Counted from the first letter of the stretch, positions 50,730 through 64,000 are shown. The stretch: DNA of 64,000 bases from Ascoidea rubescens DSM 1968 (GCF_001661345.1 NW_017962916.1:319369-383368); one strand, 5' to 3'. Numbers and translations are program-made. Notes: a model not told the origin generated them from the letters alone.

Positions 50730-53700
50730 TTATGAGTTTCGAAGTCTTCTGCTGAAATTCAACAATTCTGTGTCCAAATCAAATTTTTCTTCTTTACTTA
50801 ATGAACTAATATCTTCATCTGAAATTCCCTTTAATACCCCAGTAATCTTTTCCTTTAACCCAATGAATGGGTCATTATCCAATCTCCCATTAACTTTACT
50901 TTTTTTTCTTTTCTTGTTAACTTTATGGTAATCGGCTTCCTCAAAATACTTTGAATAAAATCTTTGTTTTTTGTTTTGCAAAAAATCATCATTAGAATCT
51001 TTTCTACCATTTCCTATGATCAACTCCAAATTATTATTTTTTTCTTGCTTTAGATCTTCAGTTTTTGTTTTATTATCACCATTATTATTATTTAAACATT
51101 CAGTTCCATTTTTCTTGGAATAATCTGGTTTTCCCACCATTTCTTGATGTATATCATTATTATTGTTTTCAATTTCACTCAAATGCCCCTCAACTAGTAC
51201 TGGAACTTCACTACTCAAATCATCCAGATATTCATTATCATTCTTTTCGTCACAGGAAGTACTTTGTTCTTTAAATTCATCAGTGTCTTTTTCATTGTTT
51301 CCACTATCTTCCTCTTGATCATATTCCTCATCATCCTCATCATCTGATTCTATCTCTATAATCAATGTTGTTTCATTTGGTTTATAAAAACTACTCAATC
51401 TTTGACTGAAAGTTGTAGAATTTAATAACCTAACGTTCCCATGATCATTGCTAGCATTAATACTAGGCACACTTGACTCTCTGCAATTTGATGGTACATT
51501 CGCATGTCTTTTTCGCATTACTCTCGATGAAGTCATTTTACCAACATCTGCAGTATTAACCATATAATTATTGTGCTTTAAAACCCTGTCATCGGTATTC
51601 TTGTCCTGGTCAAGTACTCTGGATACTGGGTTGTTAATTTTTTCAGAAGATACAGGTTTGTCATTCAGGAAATGTTCAATATTTTTGTTGAGAATAAATT
51701 CCATTTCAGTAGTTTTCGCGATACCAGCACTATTGGAAGAAGACTGGGCAATATTTTTTTCATGTTCTTGATTATTTACCAGGCTCTCTTTAATAACCAG
51801 CTCATTTTTATTATCAAAATGGTTTTCAAAAACATTACTGGTGGAACTTTGAGAAAAATTATTATCAGGCACTTGTAGTGGTGATTCTAAATTAGAAATC
51901 AGATTAATTTGTTTTTGGCTTTCTTTCAAAATTTCCACTTCAGTTTTATTCGAAACTTCATCCATTTCATCCTGTTCAAGATCAGAACGATCTTTCGCAT
52001 TAGTTGGACAAGTAATTTGCTCTTTTGCATTCTGATTTTGTTGATTATTTGAAGCATAAATAAGTTTACTTTCATCCAGTTTTACAACATTCTCAACTAT
52101 TGATAACAGTAAAGTCACCTCTGTATTGGGTTTCAAATCATCACTAGATTTTGTTTCTTTGGCAAAGTTGGGACTAATTCCATCAATATTATTACTAATT
52201 GTATTTGAAATACCGTCTACTGATTCTGCAGATTCTCTACTTAACCTTTTCAGAAATCTCTTTTTAGACAAGGGTAAGCTGTCTAAAATCTCAGGAGCAT
52301 CAAGAATGAATTTTTCAGATACAACAGCAAATCTAGAAGAACATAACCCCTGTGAGAGAAAGTAATCTAAAATAAAAGTTTTCGGTTCCAGTCTTAATTC
52401 ATTTAGAAGTTTCACGAAAAATTCTTGAAGTTGGTAAATAATATTGGGAAGAGCAAAGTCGTTACTTTCTTCACTTATATGTTTCAATATAATATCTCTA
52501 ATGTCATATGTTAATGGATGATTCAAAATCACATTTTTTAAAATGAACAAACTGTATTCGACCTCAAAATCTTGAAACTTTCTTATTATGAGATCCGGTA
52601 TCAAAGGTTTGAGGAAATAATATTTATCCAACATTTCTAAAATATTAATAAAATCATTTGGCTCCCATTTGTTCAAATTCAACGCAAGCACAATTTTGGA
52701 AATCTTTCTTTTCTCATAAAACCTCAAAACATAGTTAAAAAAGTTGATAATAGCAACATTCGATTGCAAGGAACTAAATATCAGACCAATCGAAGCAAAA
52801 TCAGAAAATTCCAATTTTCTATCAAATATCTTGGTTTCAAGATTAGCAATGATAAACTTGTTTATGTCTATGTTGTCTATTCTCACCAACCTTTCAAATA
52901 ATTTGATTTGCTTTTCCAAGCTCAATAGGTTGACACAGCTTTTTAATAAGTCATTCAAATATGTAGGAAAATATTGAATAAAATATTCAAACATTTTTTG
53001 AATTGCGTTATAGTTTAAACTGTTATCGCTCAAACTACTAATCAGATAGGTATCAAGCAATGTTACGATAATTTTCTTAGCCATATCCAATTTAAGATTA
53101 ATCTTCTTTTCACACTGAACAAACATGGAATCACTACCAAATGTTAAACGAAGAAGATTTATGATGTTTTCTGTTATTGAAGCAGAAATATCTGAAATTT
53201 CCTTTTCTTTCTTCAATATACTTTTGAGAGAGTTTGTGAAAGAAAACAATAGTATCAATTTACTAGAAAAGTAAATATGTTTATTTTGGAATATTGGCAT
53301 TAGAATATTAAATATTTTTCCGTTGTTGGCATACACCCATTTAGAGGGAAACGAAACAATTTCATCGATTGATAGAGGAAAGCTCCCCAATACTCTCAAA
53401 GGATCCAAATTGCTATGCATGGATGAGCTAGAAGTTTGAATTATTCTGCTTATAAACTTTATAGCAAACATAACTGAAAAGATGGGTGATTTTTGATCCA
53501 CGAATTGCATTAAAACCGGTTCAACCAATATATTCCATAGTGGTAGTAAATATTTTAAGGACAATAATAGGCTTGAAGAAACTGGGTTAATAACGGAATA
53601 AACATTAAGCAAAAATATGTTATGTATTAAATCTCTTGTTTCATTTGAAAGATTGCTAAATACAGCTAATGAAGTGAAGGGATAATTCATTATTGTTAAT

Positions 53701-56618
53701 CTTTTATGATAAATATCAATTGAAAATGATCCGCTGTTTTTCGAGGGCGATGATGTATTTGAAAAAGATTTGCTTCTTGTCTGCAACATCATTCTATTGT
53801 TATTATTACTGGATGTGACATTAAAGTTAGAATAATTTCCATTGATATATATCATGCATCTCCAGGATTTAATAGCTGCAGACTTAGCTTCCAGGTTAGT
53901 TTCATTGATACATGAAGTAAAAACATTCGCCCAATTTAGTAAGTTATTCCAATCATCAAAGGACGATACTCTCATGACTGATTTTTGCATGGAGTCAAAA
54001 TTATTCACATTCATCAATAAAGTTAAAGAACACCAAATGTCCATGGCCAATTTATGGGCTCTTTTCAGAATCAAAATCAATAATTGTTGAATGATTAGGC
54101 CAAGAAAAATATGTTTCTTATTTGGGTCGGCCTCTGATAATACATCAGGACCAACATACGAATCAACACCAGTAGATGATTGAGTAAGTTTTTGTTTTTC
54201 CTGCAAGATTTCAAGCATATCTGATGAGACTAGATTATTCAAAGTTCTAAAAATATAAAAGGATGTAACGTTACTGTCAATAAATACACGAGACATTTCC
54301 ATGAAGCATAAGTTTAGAGCCAAAAGAACCCTTAGATACATTATCCCATTCAAGTCAAACAAATTAATTATTAAAAACTTAAAGTAAAATTGTATATTTT
54401 TGATCATCATATTAGGGAAAATGAGCACGAAGTTTTTAATAGCTAAAATTTTTTCAATAATTAGGGAAACTGATTTGCCAACGGGTAAATTCAATAAATT
54501 CAATAACAATCTCTCGCTCAATTCAAGCGATAGTTGATTATTTGATGTTGAAACTTTCAAGCTAGATCCGGTATTTACATTTGTAACAGAGCTACTTAGA
54601 GTTGTCTTTGACACTTTATAATTTGATGAGTTGAGATTATTGCCAAGTATTTTAAGATCTTTGAACAACTGCATGTATGTGGAAGAAATGGTTTTTGAAA
54701 TAAAGCTTGAAGAAATTGAATTGGAATACGATATTATATCGCAAATATGATCAAGAATAAAAGCAATATCATTAAAATCATCAGATGATAGCATCTCGGG
54801 TTTTGAGCAAAAGAATGAAAATAACTTCAAGATCTGAACATATATCCTTATCAAAAATGGGTCGTTAGATATTTTGGTAATTTGCGAAGAAGAAGGATTT
54901 TCGGATATTGAGGTTTGTTTGAAAAACACTGAGTTTAAAGATTTATTTAAAGATAAATATGTATGTGATTTTCGAACCAAAGCAGTGTCTGAGTCCCCAG
55001 TCGACAAATTAGAACAAAGTGAGTCAAATACGAATTCATCGAGATTCAAGAATTTAAAAATATCTTTCTCTGCAAGAACAAAATCTCGTTTGATAAATTG
55101 AATTATTGCAGATGATCTATTTTTAAGCGCCTGTACAATAACTGGTTGTTTTGTTTTCTTAAGTAAAGTATTTAAAGTGGCATAAATCTCAAATTTCCTT
55201 TCACTTTTTTCATTGAACAAAACTTTCAAACATCCTTTAATCAAAATTTTGACGTTATTTATTTTGTAATCTTTTGGTTCAAAAATGACCCCAGGTTGCC
55301 AGTAATTTTCATTTGAGAAATCTCTTTGATCCTCCTGATCATCTGTCAATAAATCAATACTTGGTTTGGATGCCACAGAAGTAATAGCTTCAGAATTAAA
55401 AGAGTTGGAATTAGTGGAATTCAAAATGTTAGCATTTGGATTACCAATTTTTGATTTGTTTTTGAAAACTGGTGGTTTTAGAGAAGGTTTTAAAATCGAT
55501 TTCAAAGGAGATTTATTTCTCAGGACTCCCTTTTCAGAGATATTAGTTTCTTGATTTTTGAATGAAAAAGTATTATTAGAAAATATAACTCTTTTAGAAA
55601 CCTTTTTAAAAAGCCTAAGCTTTGGTTTTTGTATTAAATCATTTGTATCAATTGATTTTGAGGGCTTTATTGGCGAGGAGTAGAAATTTAAAACTTTTTT
55701 TGAGTCAATTGATGAATTGATAATATTTAAATTATGGTCATGTTGTTTTCTAGATCTCTTTATTGGCGATGAATTTAATTCAAGAACAGAAGAGTCATTG
55801 CTTGTTTCATCAGAATTGCATCTTTTACTCTTTTTGATAGGCTCGGCATTGGGTAATGTCGATTTTATGGTAAAAACTGGTAAGCTAGATGATTTTTGAT
55901 TATTCAACATAGACTGTGTGTTAATATCAGTTTTCGAGAGATTTTTTTGGCATGAGTCTAATTTAATCGATGGCTTAAATGCTTGATTGGAATTGTTTGA
56001 TTGATTTTGATCATTTTCAATATTCTGAGTATTCTGAGTATTCTGGGTGTTCTGTACAGATGAAATTTTTAAAGGAAAGTTTTTTGAAGGAAGTTTCGGT
56101 ATTTGAACCTCTTCTGCTGCTTTGGCAGAAGGTGATGGCGGTGGTAAAATGGGCAACTTGAATATAATTTGAGTTTTTGAAGACAATGAGTTTTTAGACA
56201 GAAGAGGTTCCGTTATATTTCTTTGTACAGGCAATGGACTCTCTACCGAGTCTTGAATTGAAGCTTCTAGATTATTTTGATGAGAAACAGGTCTGATGGT
56301 TTTGCTTATGCAGGACGAAATATCTATGAATTCAGCGAGCTCTTTTCTTGTTCTAGGTTTTCCCTTCTTTCTTGTCCTATTTGTGTTGAAAGTGGTGTGG
56401 TATGAATTAAAGGGAGCTCTGAAATTACAAAAAGACACATTCATAGCTTTTTTTTCTCGTTTCCCTTGGAATGAGCTGACAAGATAGAGAAGAAACCAAA
56501 ACTGTTGAAGACATTTATCAATACGCGAAAGTATTCTTTCCATATCTATATAGCACCCACTGCCATGGACACATCCACCATCCGCAGTTCTCTGCATATA
56601 GTTATAAACATTATGCAT
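50730..56618 (-). CDS. RIF1: Rif1, telomere-length and replication-timing regulator
   Basis: 1962 aa from the first ATG at 56618. Residues 1-58 look less like the disordered Rif1 N-terminus; ATGs at 56543 (residue 26) or 56444 (residue 59) are plausible starts. PP1 (Glc7) docking sites are present: RVIF at 343-346 and SILK at 374-377, with the same order and spacing as I recall for Saccharomyces Rif1. The Rif1 N-terminal HEAT-repeat domain spans about 455-1350, beginning ENYWQPGVIFEPKDYKI and including FEIYATLNTLLKK and NDPFLIRIYVQILKLFSFF, close to the Saccharomyces protein. The C-terminal part is acidic and disordered, closed by a short module (about 1910-1962) ending KFDLDTELLNFSRRLRNS that fits the Rif1 tetramerisation domain. 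Rif1 brings PP1 to chromatin to restrain origin firing and telomere lengthening. Confidence 0.88.
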   Translation of the reverse strand: MHNVYNYMQRTADGGCVHGSGCYIDMERILSRIDKCLQQFWFLLYLVSSFQGKREKKAMNVSFCNFRAPFNSYHTTFNTNRTRKKGKPRTRKELAEFIDISSCISKTIRPVSHQNNLEASIQDSVESPLPVQRNITEPLLSKNSLSSKTQIIFKLPILPPPSPSAKAAEEVQIPKLPSKNFPLKISSVQNTQNTQNTQNIENDQNQSNNSNQAFKPSIKLDSCQKNLSKTDINTQSMLNNQKSSSLPVFTIKSTLPNAEPIKKSKRCNSDETSNDSSVLELNSSPIKRSRKQHDHNLNIINSSIDSKKVLNFYSSPIKPSKSIDTNDLIQKPKLRLFKKVSKRVIFSNNTFSFKNQETNISEKGVLRNKSPLKSILKPSLKPPVFKNKSKIGNPNANILNSTNSNSFNSEAITSVASKPSIDLLTDDQEDQRDFSNENYWQPGVIFEPKDYKINNVKILIKGCLKVLFNEKSERKFEIYATLNTLLKKTKQPVIVQALKNRSSAIIQFIKRDFVLAEKDIFKFLNLDEFVFDSLCSNLSTGDSDTALVRKSHTYLSLNKSLNSVFFKQTSISENPSSSQITKISNDPFLIRIYVQILKLFSFFCSKPEMLSSDDFNDIAFILDHICDIISYSNSISSSFISKTISSTYMQLFKDLKILGNNLNSSNYKVSKTTLSSSVTNVNTGSSLKVSTSNNQLSLELSERLLLNLLNLPVGKSVSLIIEKILAIKNFVLIFPNMMIKNIQFYFKFLIINLFDLNGIMYLRVLLALNLCFMEMSRVFIDSNVTSFYIFRTLNNLVSSDMLEILQEKQKLTQSSTGVDSYVGPDVLSEADPNKKHIFLGLIIQQLLILILKRAHKLAMDIWCSLTLLMNVNNFDSMQKSVMRVSSFDDWNNLLNWANVFTSCINETNLEAKSAAIKSWRCMIYINGNYSNFNVTSSNNNNRMMLQTRSKSFSNTSSPSKNSGSFSIDIYHKRLTIMNYPFTSLAVFSNLSNETRDLIHNIFLLNVYSVINPVSSSLLLSLKYLLPLWNILVEPVLMQFVDQKSPIFSVMFAIKFISRIIQTSSSSMHSNLDPLRVLGSFPLSIDEIVSFPSKWVYANNGKIFNILMPIFQNKHIYFSSKLILLFSFTNSLKSILKKEKEISDISASITENIINLLRLTFGSDSMFVQCEKKINLKLDMAKKIIVTLLDTYLISSLSDNSLNYNAIQKMFEYFIQYFPTYLNDLLKSCVNLLSLEKQIKLFERLVRIDNIDINKFIIANLETKIFDRKLEFSDFASIGLIFSSLQSNVAIINFFNYVLRFYEKRKISKIVLALNLNKWEPNDFINILEMLDKYYFLKPLIPDLIIRKFQDFEVEYSLFILKNVILNHPLTYDIRDIILKHISEESNDFALPNIIYQLQEFFVKLLNELRLEPKTFILDYFLSQGLCSSRFAVVSEKFILDAPEILDSLPLSKKRFLKRLSRESAESVDGISNTISNNIDGISPNFAKETKSSDDLKPNTEVTLLLSIVENVVKLDESKLIYASNNQQNQNAKEQITCPTNAKDRSDLEQDEMDEVSNKTEVEILKESQKQINLISNLESPLQVPDNNFSQSSTSNVFENHFDNKNELVIKESLVNNQEHEKNIAQSSSNSAGIAKTTEMEFILNKNIEHFLNDKPVSSEKINNPVSRVLDQDKNTDDRVLKHNNYMVNTADVGKMTSSRVMRKRHANVPSNCRESSVPSINASNDHGNVRLLNSTTFSQRLSSFYKPNETTLIIEIESDDEDDEEYDQEEDSGNNEKDTDEFKEQSTSCDEKNDNEYLDDLSSEVPVLVEGHLSEIENNNNDIHQEMVGKPDYSKKNGTECLNNNNGDNKTKTEDLKQEKNNNLELIIGNGRKDSNDDFLQNKKQRFYSKYFEEADYHKVNKKRKKSKVNGRLDNDPFIGLKEKITGVLKGISDEDISSLSKEEKFDLDTELLNFSRRLRNS

Positions 56619-57038
56619 CTTGCAATCTTAGAACTCCACGTATAAATATTTGAACAGTCACGTGATTGAATTAATAAAATTCAGTAACATGGCTCACAGC
56701 ATTCGTATGGGTTTTAGCTGCACATATGCGTCTGATAGCATTGTATGCGTTTGTGTGCATTTCTAGCGTGTGCATTTGCAGCGTGTGGATTATTGTTGTG
56801 CGTTTACAAACTTTACGCTAAACGACTAACCGAGCGCTGTCTGGTTAGGCAACTTTTGGATCCTGAGAAATAGGAACCTCTACCCCAAAAGGTAAAAACA
56901 TTTGCAAGACTTATTGCACTACTAAACTACAGTTGAGTCGCAATAAATAGCAGAGAATAGTCACTATTAATTAACTGGAGACTCAAAAAACAGATATAAT
57001 TCAGCAGAACTGGATTACAATTAGTAGCTATCATCAAC
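56619..57038. promoter_or_regulatory. Divergent RIF1 / Rab GTPase promoter with TCACGTGA
   Basis: TATAAATA at 56641-56648 and the palindrome TCACGTGA at 56658-56665, a Cbf1-type site, stand near the RIF1 side. The middle (56690-56860) is G+C-richer with many GTGTGCAT-like motifs. An in-frame ATG of RIF1 only 23 bp from the TATA box is one reason to suspect a later start for RIF1. Confidence 0.5.
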
Positions 57039-57872
57039 ATGTCTGAACAATTGAACGAATCACCTAGTAGTGACACTTCACTAACCAAAAGATTTGGCAC
57101 CTTCAAATTAGTCATGTTGGGAGAATCAAATGTTGGCAAATCTTCCATCATTCAAAGATTCACAAAAAATATGTTTGATTTACATCAAGAAGCGACAATT
57201 GGTGCTGCTTTCATTACAAAAATATTTCAGATCAACCAGATCGAAAAGGGATATGTGTCGAAGATTAAATACGAAATTTGGGATACTGCTGGTCAGGAAC
57301 GTTATAAATCTTTAACCCCAATGTACTATAGAAATTCAAATATTGCTATAATTGTTTTTGACTTATTAGATCATGAATCTTTCAAAAAGGCAAAGGATTG
57401 GATAAATGAGCTCAACTTTTACAACGATACAAATGGTACCAGTCAGAAGTATAATACGAGAACCAGTGGTGGTGAGAATAGTCACGATGTTGTTGATGGT
57501 AATGACAGTGATGATGAGAACAATTTCATTATTGCATTAGTTGGTAATAAAATGGATTTGGTAAACAAATCCAATTCCCACAAGGCCATCTCTCAAACAG
57601 AAATTAATGAGTTTGTGAAAGAAAAAAATTACTTATACATTGATGTTTCAGCTAAGACTGGAAAAAACATTCTGAAATTATTTGAGGATTTAATTCCTAA
57701 TAAGATTTCCAGCAAACTATTTATTACAGAGAACGATATATTGGTTGATCACAAAAACGCTAAGAAGAGTGCCAAAAAGAAAATATTGAGTGATGATTTA
57801 ATTAATTTAAATGATGGATTTATTGATATTGATACTTCAAATAATTCAAAAAAAAGCAGTTGTTTTTGTTAA
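57039..57872 (+). CDS. YPT52: Rab5-family GTPase (Vps21/Ypt52-like)
   Basis: 277 aa, ATG at 57039. All GTPase motifs are intact: P-loop GESNVGKSS 28-36, switch I TIGAAF 53-58, WDTAGQE 81-87 with the catalytic Gln, RYKSL.PMYYR (Rab5-type switch II), GNKMDL 169-174 and SAKTG 204-208. The C-terminus ends Cys-Phe-Cys (275-277), a Cys-X-Cys double geranylgeranylation site. Rab5 proteins direct endosome fusion and vacuolar sorting. Distinctive is an insert of about 32 acidic and Ser/Asn/Gly residues at 128-160, between the WxxEL helix and the NKxD motif. Its closest named relatives are Vps21, Ypt52 and Ypt53; the choice among them is tentative. Confidence 0.87.
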   Translation: MSEQLNESPSSDTSLTKRFGTFKLVMLGESNVGKSSIIQRFTKNMFDLHQEATIGAAFITKIFQINQIEKGYVSKIKYEIWDTAGQERYKSLTPMYYRNSNIAIIVFDLLDHESFKKAKDWINELNFYNDTNGTSQKYNTRTSGGENSHDVVDGNDSDDENNFIIALVGNKMDLVNKSNSHKAISQTEINEFVKEKNYLYIDVSAKTGKNILKLFEDLIPNKISSKLFITENDILVDHKNAKKSAKKKILSDDLINLNDGFIDIDTSNNSKKSSCFC

Positions 57873-59043
57873 TAATTGTTCTGCTTTTTATTTCTGCCTT
57901 CTTTTTTATTTTTTTATTTTTTTGTGCTTTCCTTCCCTTTCTTTTTACTTTATTAAGCTTTATCTAACTTTATTTAACTTTATTTTATTTTTTTTTATTT
58001 TCTTTCATTGTGGTTTATTTTCGGTGTTGAGCGTTTTATATTTTTTTTTTGATTGTCTTTTAAAGGTTCATTGGTATAGGTAAATCAATCATAATATTTC
58101 ACATACTTGATCTGTCTTCTTCAAATACATAATTTTAATTGAATCATCAAACGAATAGATAAAATGTAATCATATAAAGAGATTAGCAACACTTTTTTAC
58201 AATGGTAATGTTTAGCTTTAAAAAAATGATGGTTTCCATAGGTAAACTCAGTAATCAACCAAAGAAATATATATCAGCAAAATTAGTGGTAATTAAAATC
58301 AATTATAAGATTTAACTCAAGATCTATCAAATAAAACATTTCTTTGGTTTTTATATAATCACTGTTCTAAAAACCTGCAACGATTTTCTTAACCAGTTTG
58401 TAATTGATAATTTTTTGCATTAAAATATTTGCATTACTGATTTGAAATAATTAGGTTATTATCGGTCTTAGAATAAATTGCTTATTCAAATGCTTACTAT
58501 TCGATAATTCCCTAATTTATAGCTGAATATTTACCAATAGCTTACAGCAGATTTTCAGAAATAATCTCATGAGTGGCATGTTTCTAATCTAGTTGAAAAA
58601 ACAATCTCAATTACAATATTCTTGATCGCAACATCTATTCATCAATAGAGTATTTGAAAATAACCAAAGTAAATTTCAGATTAACACTAGAGATGCAATA
58701 ACACTGCAGTGAAAGGCATGTTTCCCAAACAAAAAGAAACCCTCAAACCTGGACTCAAAAAGCAAATAGAAAAACCTCAACTATGGTCACATAATATACA
58801 TGTGAATATCATGGGGATGTATGTAGGGCTGTCTGAAATGGATTATTGTGACTGTGTAATATGGTAGGGTTGTGTAATGCTAGTAGGGCTCTTTTCCCTC
58901 AAATTTTGTTTTTCGTACTCTGACAGAAAGTGAAAATGTATGGCAACCTTTTCAGAGCTCAACCTTGAAGACTTACACCAGGCTGTTTTTATACTTGTCA
59001 GTAACCACCTTCAAGATAGAAAATATATTATAATTAATCAAAA
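57873..59043. promoter_or_regulatory. Promoter of RPS23 with TAGGG(C/T)T elements
   Basis: About 1.17 kb; the first 700 bp is A+T-rich, without open frames or recognisable RNA. Near the gene are TAGGGCT at 58824-58830, TAGGGTT at 58865-58871 and TAGGGCT at 58884-58890, 154-220 bp before the ATG, the usual place for ribosomal-protein-gene activator sites. Tbf1 uses such sites for ribosomal protein genes in Candida-type yeasts. Confidence 0.6.
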
Positions 59044-60135
59044 ATGGGTAAAGGCAAACCAAGAGGATTGAATTCTGCTAGAAAATTAAGAGTTCACAGA
59101 CGTAACAAGTAAGTGATCAATTGAGTGAGCGTTAGAAACATCAAACATCAATTAATGGAACAAAACAATAAGCAATAACTGAAAGAGAAATTGGATGATA
59201 AAAAGATTTGATTTATTCAATAAATGGATGATTTTTCAACAACTAAAACGAAAAGAAAGAGAAGAACTAGAACAAGAATCTCTACCTGGTATAAATATTA
59301 TCAATGTACCGAATGGTAATTTAATTTAATAACGATGCATACAATATGTTTGAGCTTTGTTATTTTAAACTACAGCAGGGTTGTCACTGATTTTCAATTT
59401 CAATAACTGTTGAAATCTGTTTAGTTGAACACTTTTCATCTTCAAAAACTTGAAAATGCAGTAGTTTTTAAAATACTATTCAAATTTGTAGGCTCCCTAA
59501 ATTCTCAATTGAAATAATGTTTAATTCAAAATATTACCTTTTTCACAACATAATACAGCAACAAGAAAGAAAACTAAAACATTTCTGAATCACTATTAGA
59601 AATCATGAATACACCCGAACATGCACTTCAATCCTTCTCATTGTCATCTTTCGAAATTGTTGGATTGGTTTTTCAAAAGCAATCACAAAGTTTTAACCCT
59701 GAAAAGACTCAAAATGTCTTGTGATTCTAAGAACAAAATACTAACATAAATTATTATAATAGTCGTTGGGCCGATCAATCTTATAAATCAAGATTATTAG
59801 GTACTGCTTTTAAATCTTCTCCATTTGGTGGTTCTTCTCATGCTAAAGGTATTGTTTTAGAAAAAATTGGTGTTGAAGCTAAACAACCAAACTCTGCTAT
59901 CAGAAAATGTGTCAGAGTTCAATTAATTAAAAATGGTAAGAAAGTCACTGCCTTCGTTCCAAATGATGGTTGTTTGAATTATGTTGATGAAAATGATGAA
60001 GTCTTATTGGCTGGTTTTGGTAGAAAAGGTAAAGCTAAGGGTGATATTCCAGGTGTTAGATTCAAAGTTGTTAAAGTCTCTGGTGTCTCTTTATTGGCTT
60101 TGTGGAAAGAAAAAAAAGAAAAACCAAGATCATAA
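59044..60135 (+). CDS. RPS23: Ribosomal protein uS12 (Rps23), spliced
   Basis: Exon 1 is 59044-59108 and exon 2 is 59763-60135; the join restores a 145-aa protein of the exact family length: [20 protein letters not shown] at the start and KKEKPRS at the end. The Asn codon at residue 22 is split by the intron, which sits at the same place as in Saccharomyces. The intron starts GTAAGT, carries TACTAAC at 59739-59745 and ends in AG at 59762, 17 nt past the branch motif. uS12 sits in the decoding centre; the PNSAIRK loop with the hydroxylated Pro is present. The long open exon 2 and unbiased neighbours leave little doubt. Confidence 0.98.
59109..59762 (+). other. Spliceosomal intron of RPS23 (654 nt)
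   Basis: GTAAGT 5' site, TACTAAC branch motif at 59739-59745, and AG 3' end after ATAAT. It is long for a yeast ribosomal-protein intron. I looked for a C/D or H/ACA snoRNA inside and saw none that is convincing. Confidence 0.95.
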
Positions 60136-60489
60136 GTAATTTGCTACGCAAGTCATTTAATTTCTCTCATATTGTACCATTTTCAACTTTAATAAATATA
60201 TATAATAGCTGATATATATCACATTATTTGGGTTTTATTTGTTTTGTAAATCTACTGATATATTAAATATTTAAAAGAATATTTAGTGTTGATGCTTCTA
60301 TCTCTAAACACACAAAGTTTTATCTAATTTTTTAAAGTAATTGGAAGAGAGCTCTACTATTTATAAAATAAAACGATACTAACAATAAACATTTCAATAA
60401 TACAAAAGAAAAAAAAAAGCACCCAACCAAAATAAGAATTAAATCCATTTGGAAGTCTGATAAGAATATTCAATGTTACGATATACTAT
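60136..60489. other. Convergent intergenic region between RPS23 and HPR1
   Basis: About 350 bp of A+T-rich 3' flank. No gene recognised. Confidence 0.65.
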
Positions 60490-63705
<3,216 letters not shown>

Positions 63706-64000
63706 GGCAAAGAATCGAGGGAGCAGCACCAGGCACAATAAGCAGAAGCAGAGTTGAGCAATTGTTCAATCGACAAAGAAGCTGCAGGCCAAAGGAAGCA
63801 AAGCAGAAAGAGTCTCTGATGAGCAGCCGAAGAGTTGGATCAAGTAGCTGGTGGAGTGCAGTTGGGTGTATTTGATTATATCTGATTATATTTGCTAGTT
63901 TCCATTTCAAAAATAAGCGCCGAGAGTCAGGTGCGCTAGAGCCAAAGCGCTGGAATGCTCCAATGCGTTAGTTGATGCATATCCTACACGAGCGCGCTGC
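63706..64000. promoter_or_regulatory. 5' flank of HPR1
   Basis: 295 bp, G+C-richer toward the window end (63900-64000, with several GCGC motifs). Open frames here are chance. No gene start seen. Confidence 0.45.

Noticed and set aside
59109-59762. C/D-box snoRNA in the RPS23 intron
   Set aside because: GATGAT and CTGA occur but not in the right order with flanking complementarity.

Overview
The window is nuclear DNA of an A+T-rich budding yeast (Saccharomycotina). The evidence is a run of recognisable single-copy yeast genes (ATG8, YOS9, RIF1, HPR1, RTT103, KNS1, a Rab5-type GTPase, RPS23), short intergenic spaces, almost no introns (the one clear spliceosomal intron is in RPS23, with TACTAAC branch site), and many asparagine-rich, prion-like proteins encoded by long AAT or AAC runs. 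Two single N bases (21337 and 61211) mark closed assembly gaps. I did not find enough CTG codons at conserved positions to say how CUG is read, so the species and the code stay open.

Layout. 1-93 is the 3' end of a leucine-zipper protein. 679-7187: chitin deacetylase, a C2H2 zinc-finger factor and a LAMMER kinase (KNS1) that carries two AT-hooks inside its catalytic domain. 7970-12781: YOS9 (ER lectin), ATG8 and an unrecognised 462-aa protein. 13233-17594: a 1453-aa protein that I read as a virilizer-like m6A-writer subunit because of its C-terminal tail. 18225-22025: two tandem secreted aspartyl proteases, the first carrying two in-frame TAG codons. 22587-28741: a Myb/SANT-like Asn-rich factor and two tandem FAR-17a/AIG1-family membrane proteins.

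29021-37490 is the most striking structure: two 3706-bp inverted arms (mirror rule x+y=66511) around a 1058-bp gene-free core of about 78% A+T. Each arm carries one copy of the same ATO/GPR1-FUN34-YaaH acetate-transporter gene reading away from the core. The shape recalls inverted-repeat centromeres of some yeasts, or a recombination flip-flop. It could also be a plain inverted duplication.

38255-64000: an F-box/leucine-rich-repeat protein, RTT103, an ECM3/PIN-family transporter, an Esc2/Rad60-like SUMO-like-domain protein, tRNA-Gln(UUG) with a 12-nt intron, DCG1 behind GATA sites, RIF1 with PP1-docking motifs, a Rab5-family GTPase, RPS23 and HPR1.

Functional themes are nuclear and chromosome biology (RIF1, Esc2-like, RTT103, HPR1, the virilizer-like protein), secretion and cell wall (chitin deacetylase, aspartyl proteases, YOS9), and nutrient response (ATG8 with a URS1-like site, DCG1 with GATA sites, duplicated ATO genes). 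Gene 5' flanks are often visibly richer in G+C than the coding regions. No virus-like or transposable element was recognised.
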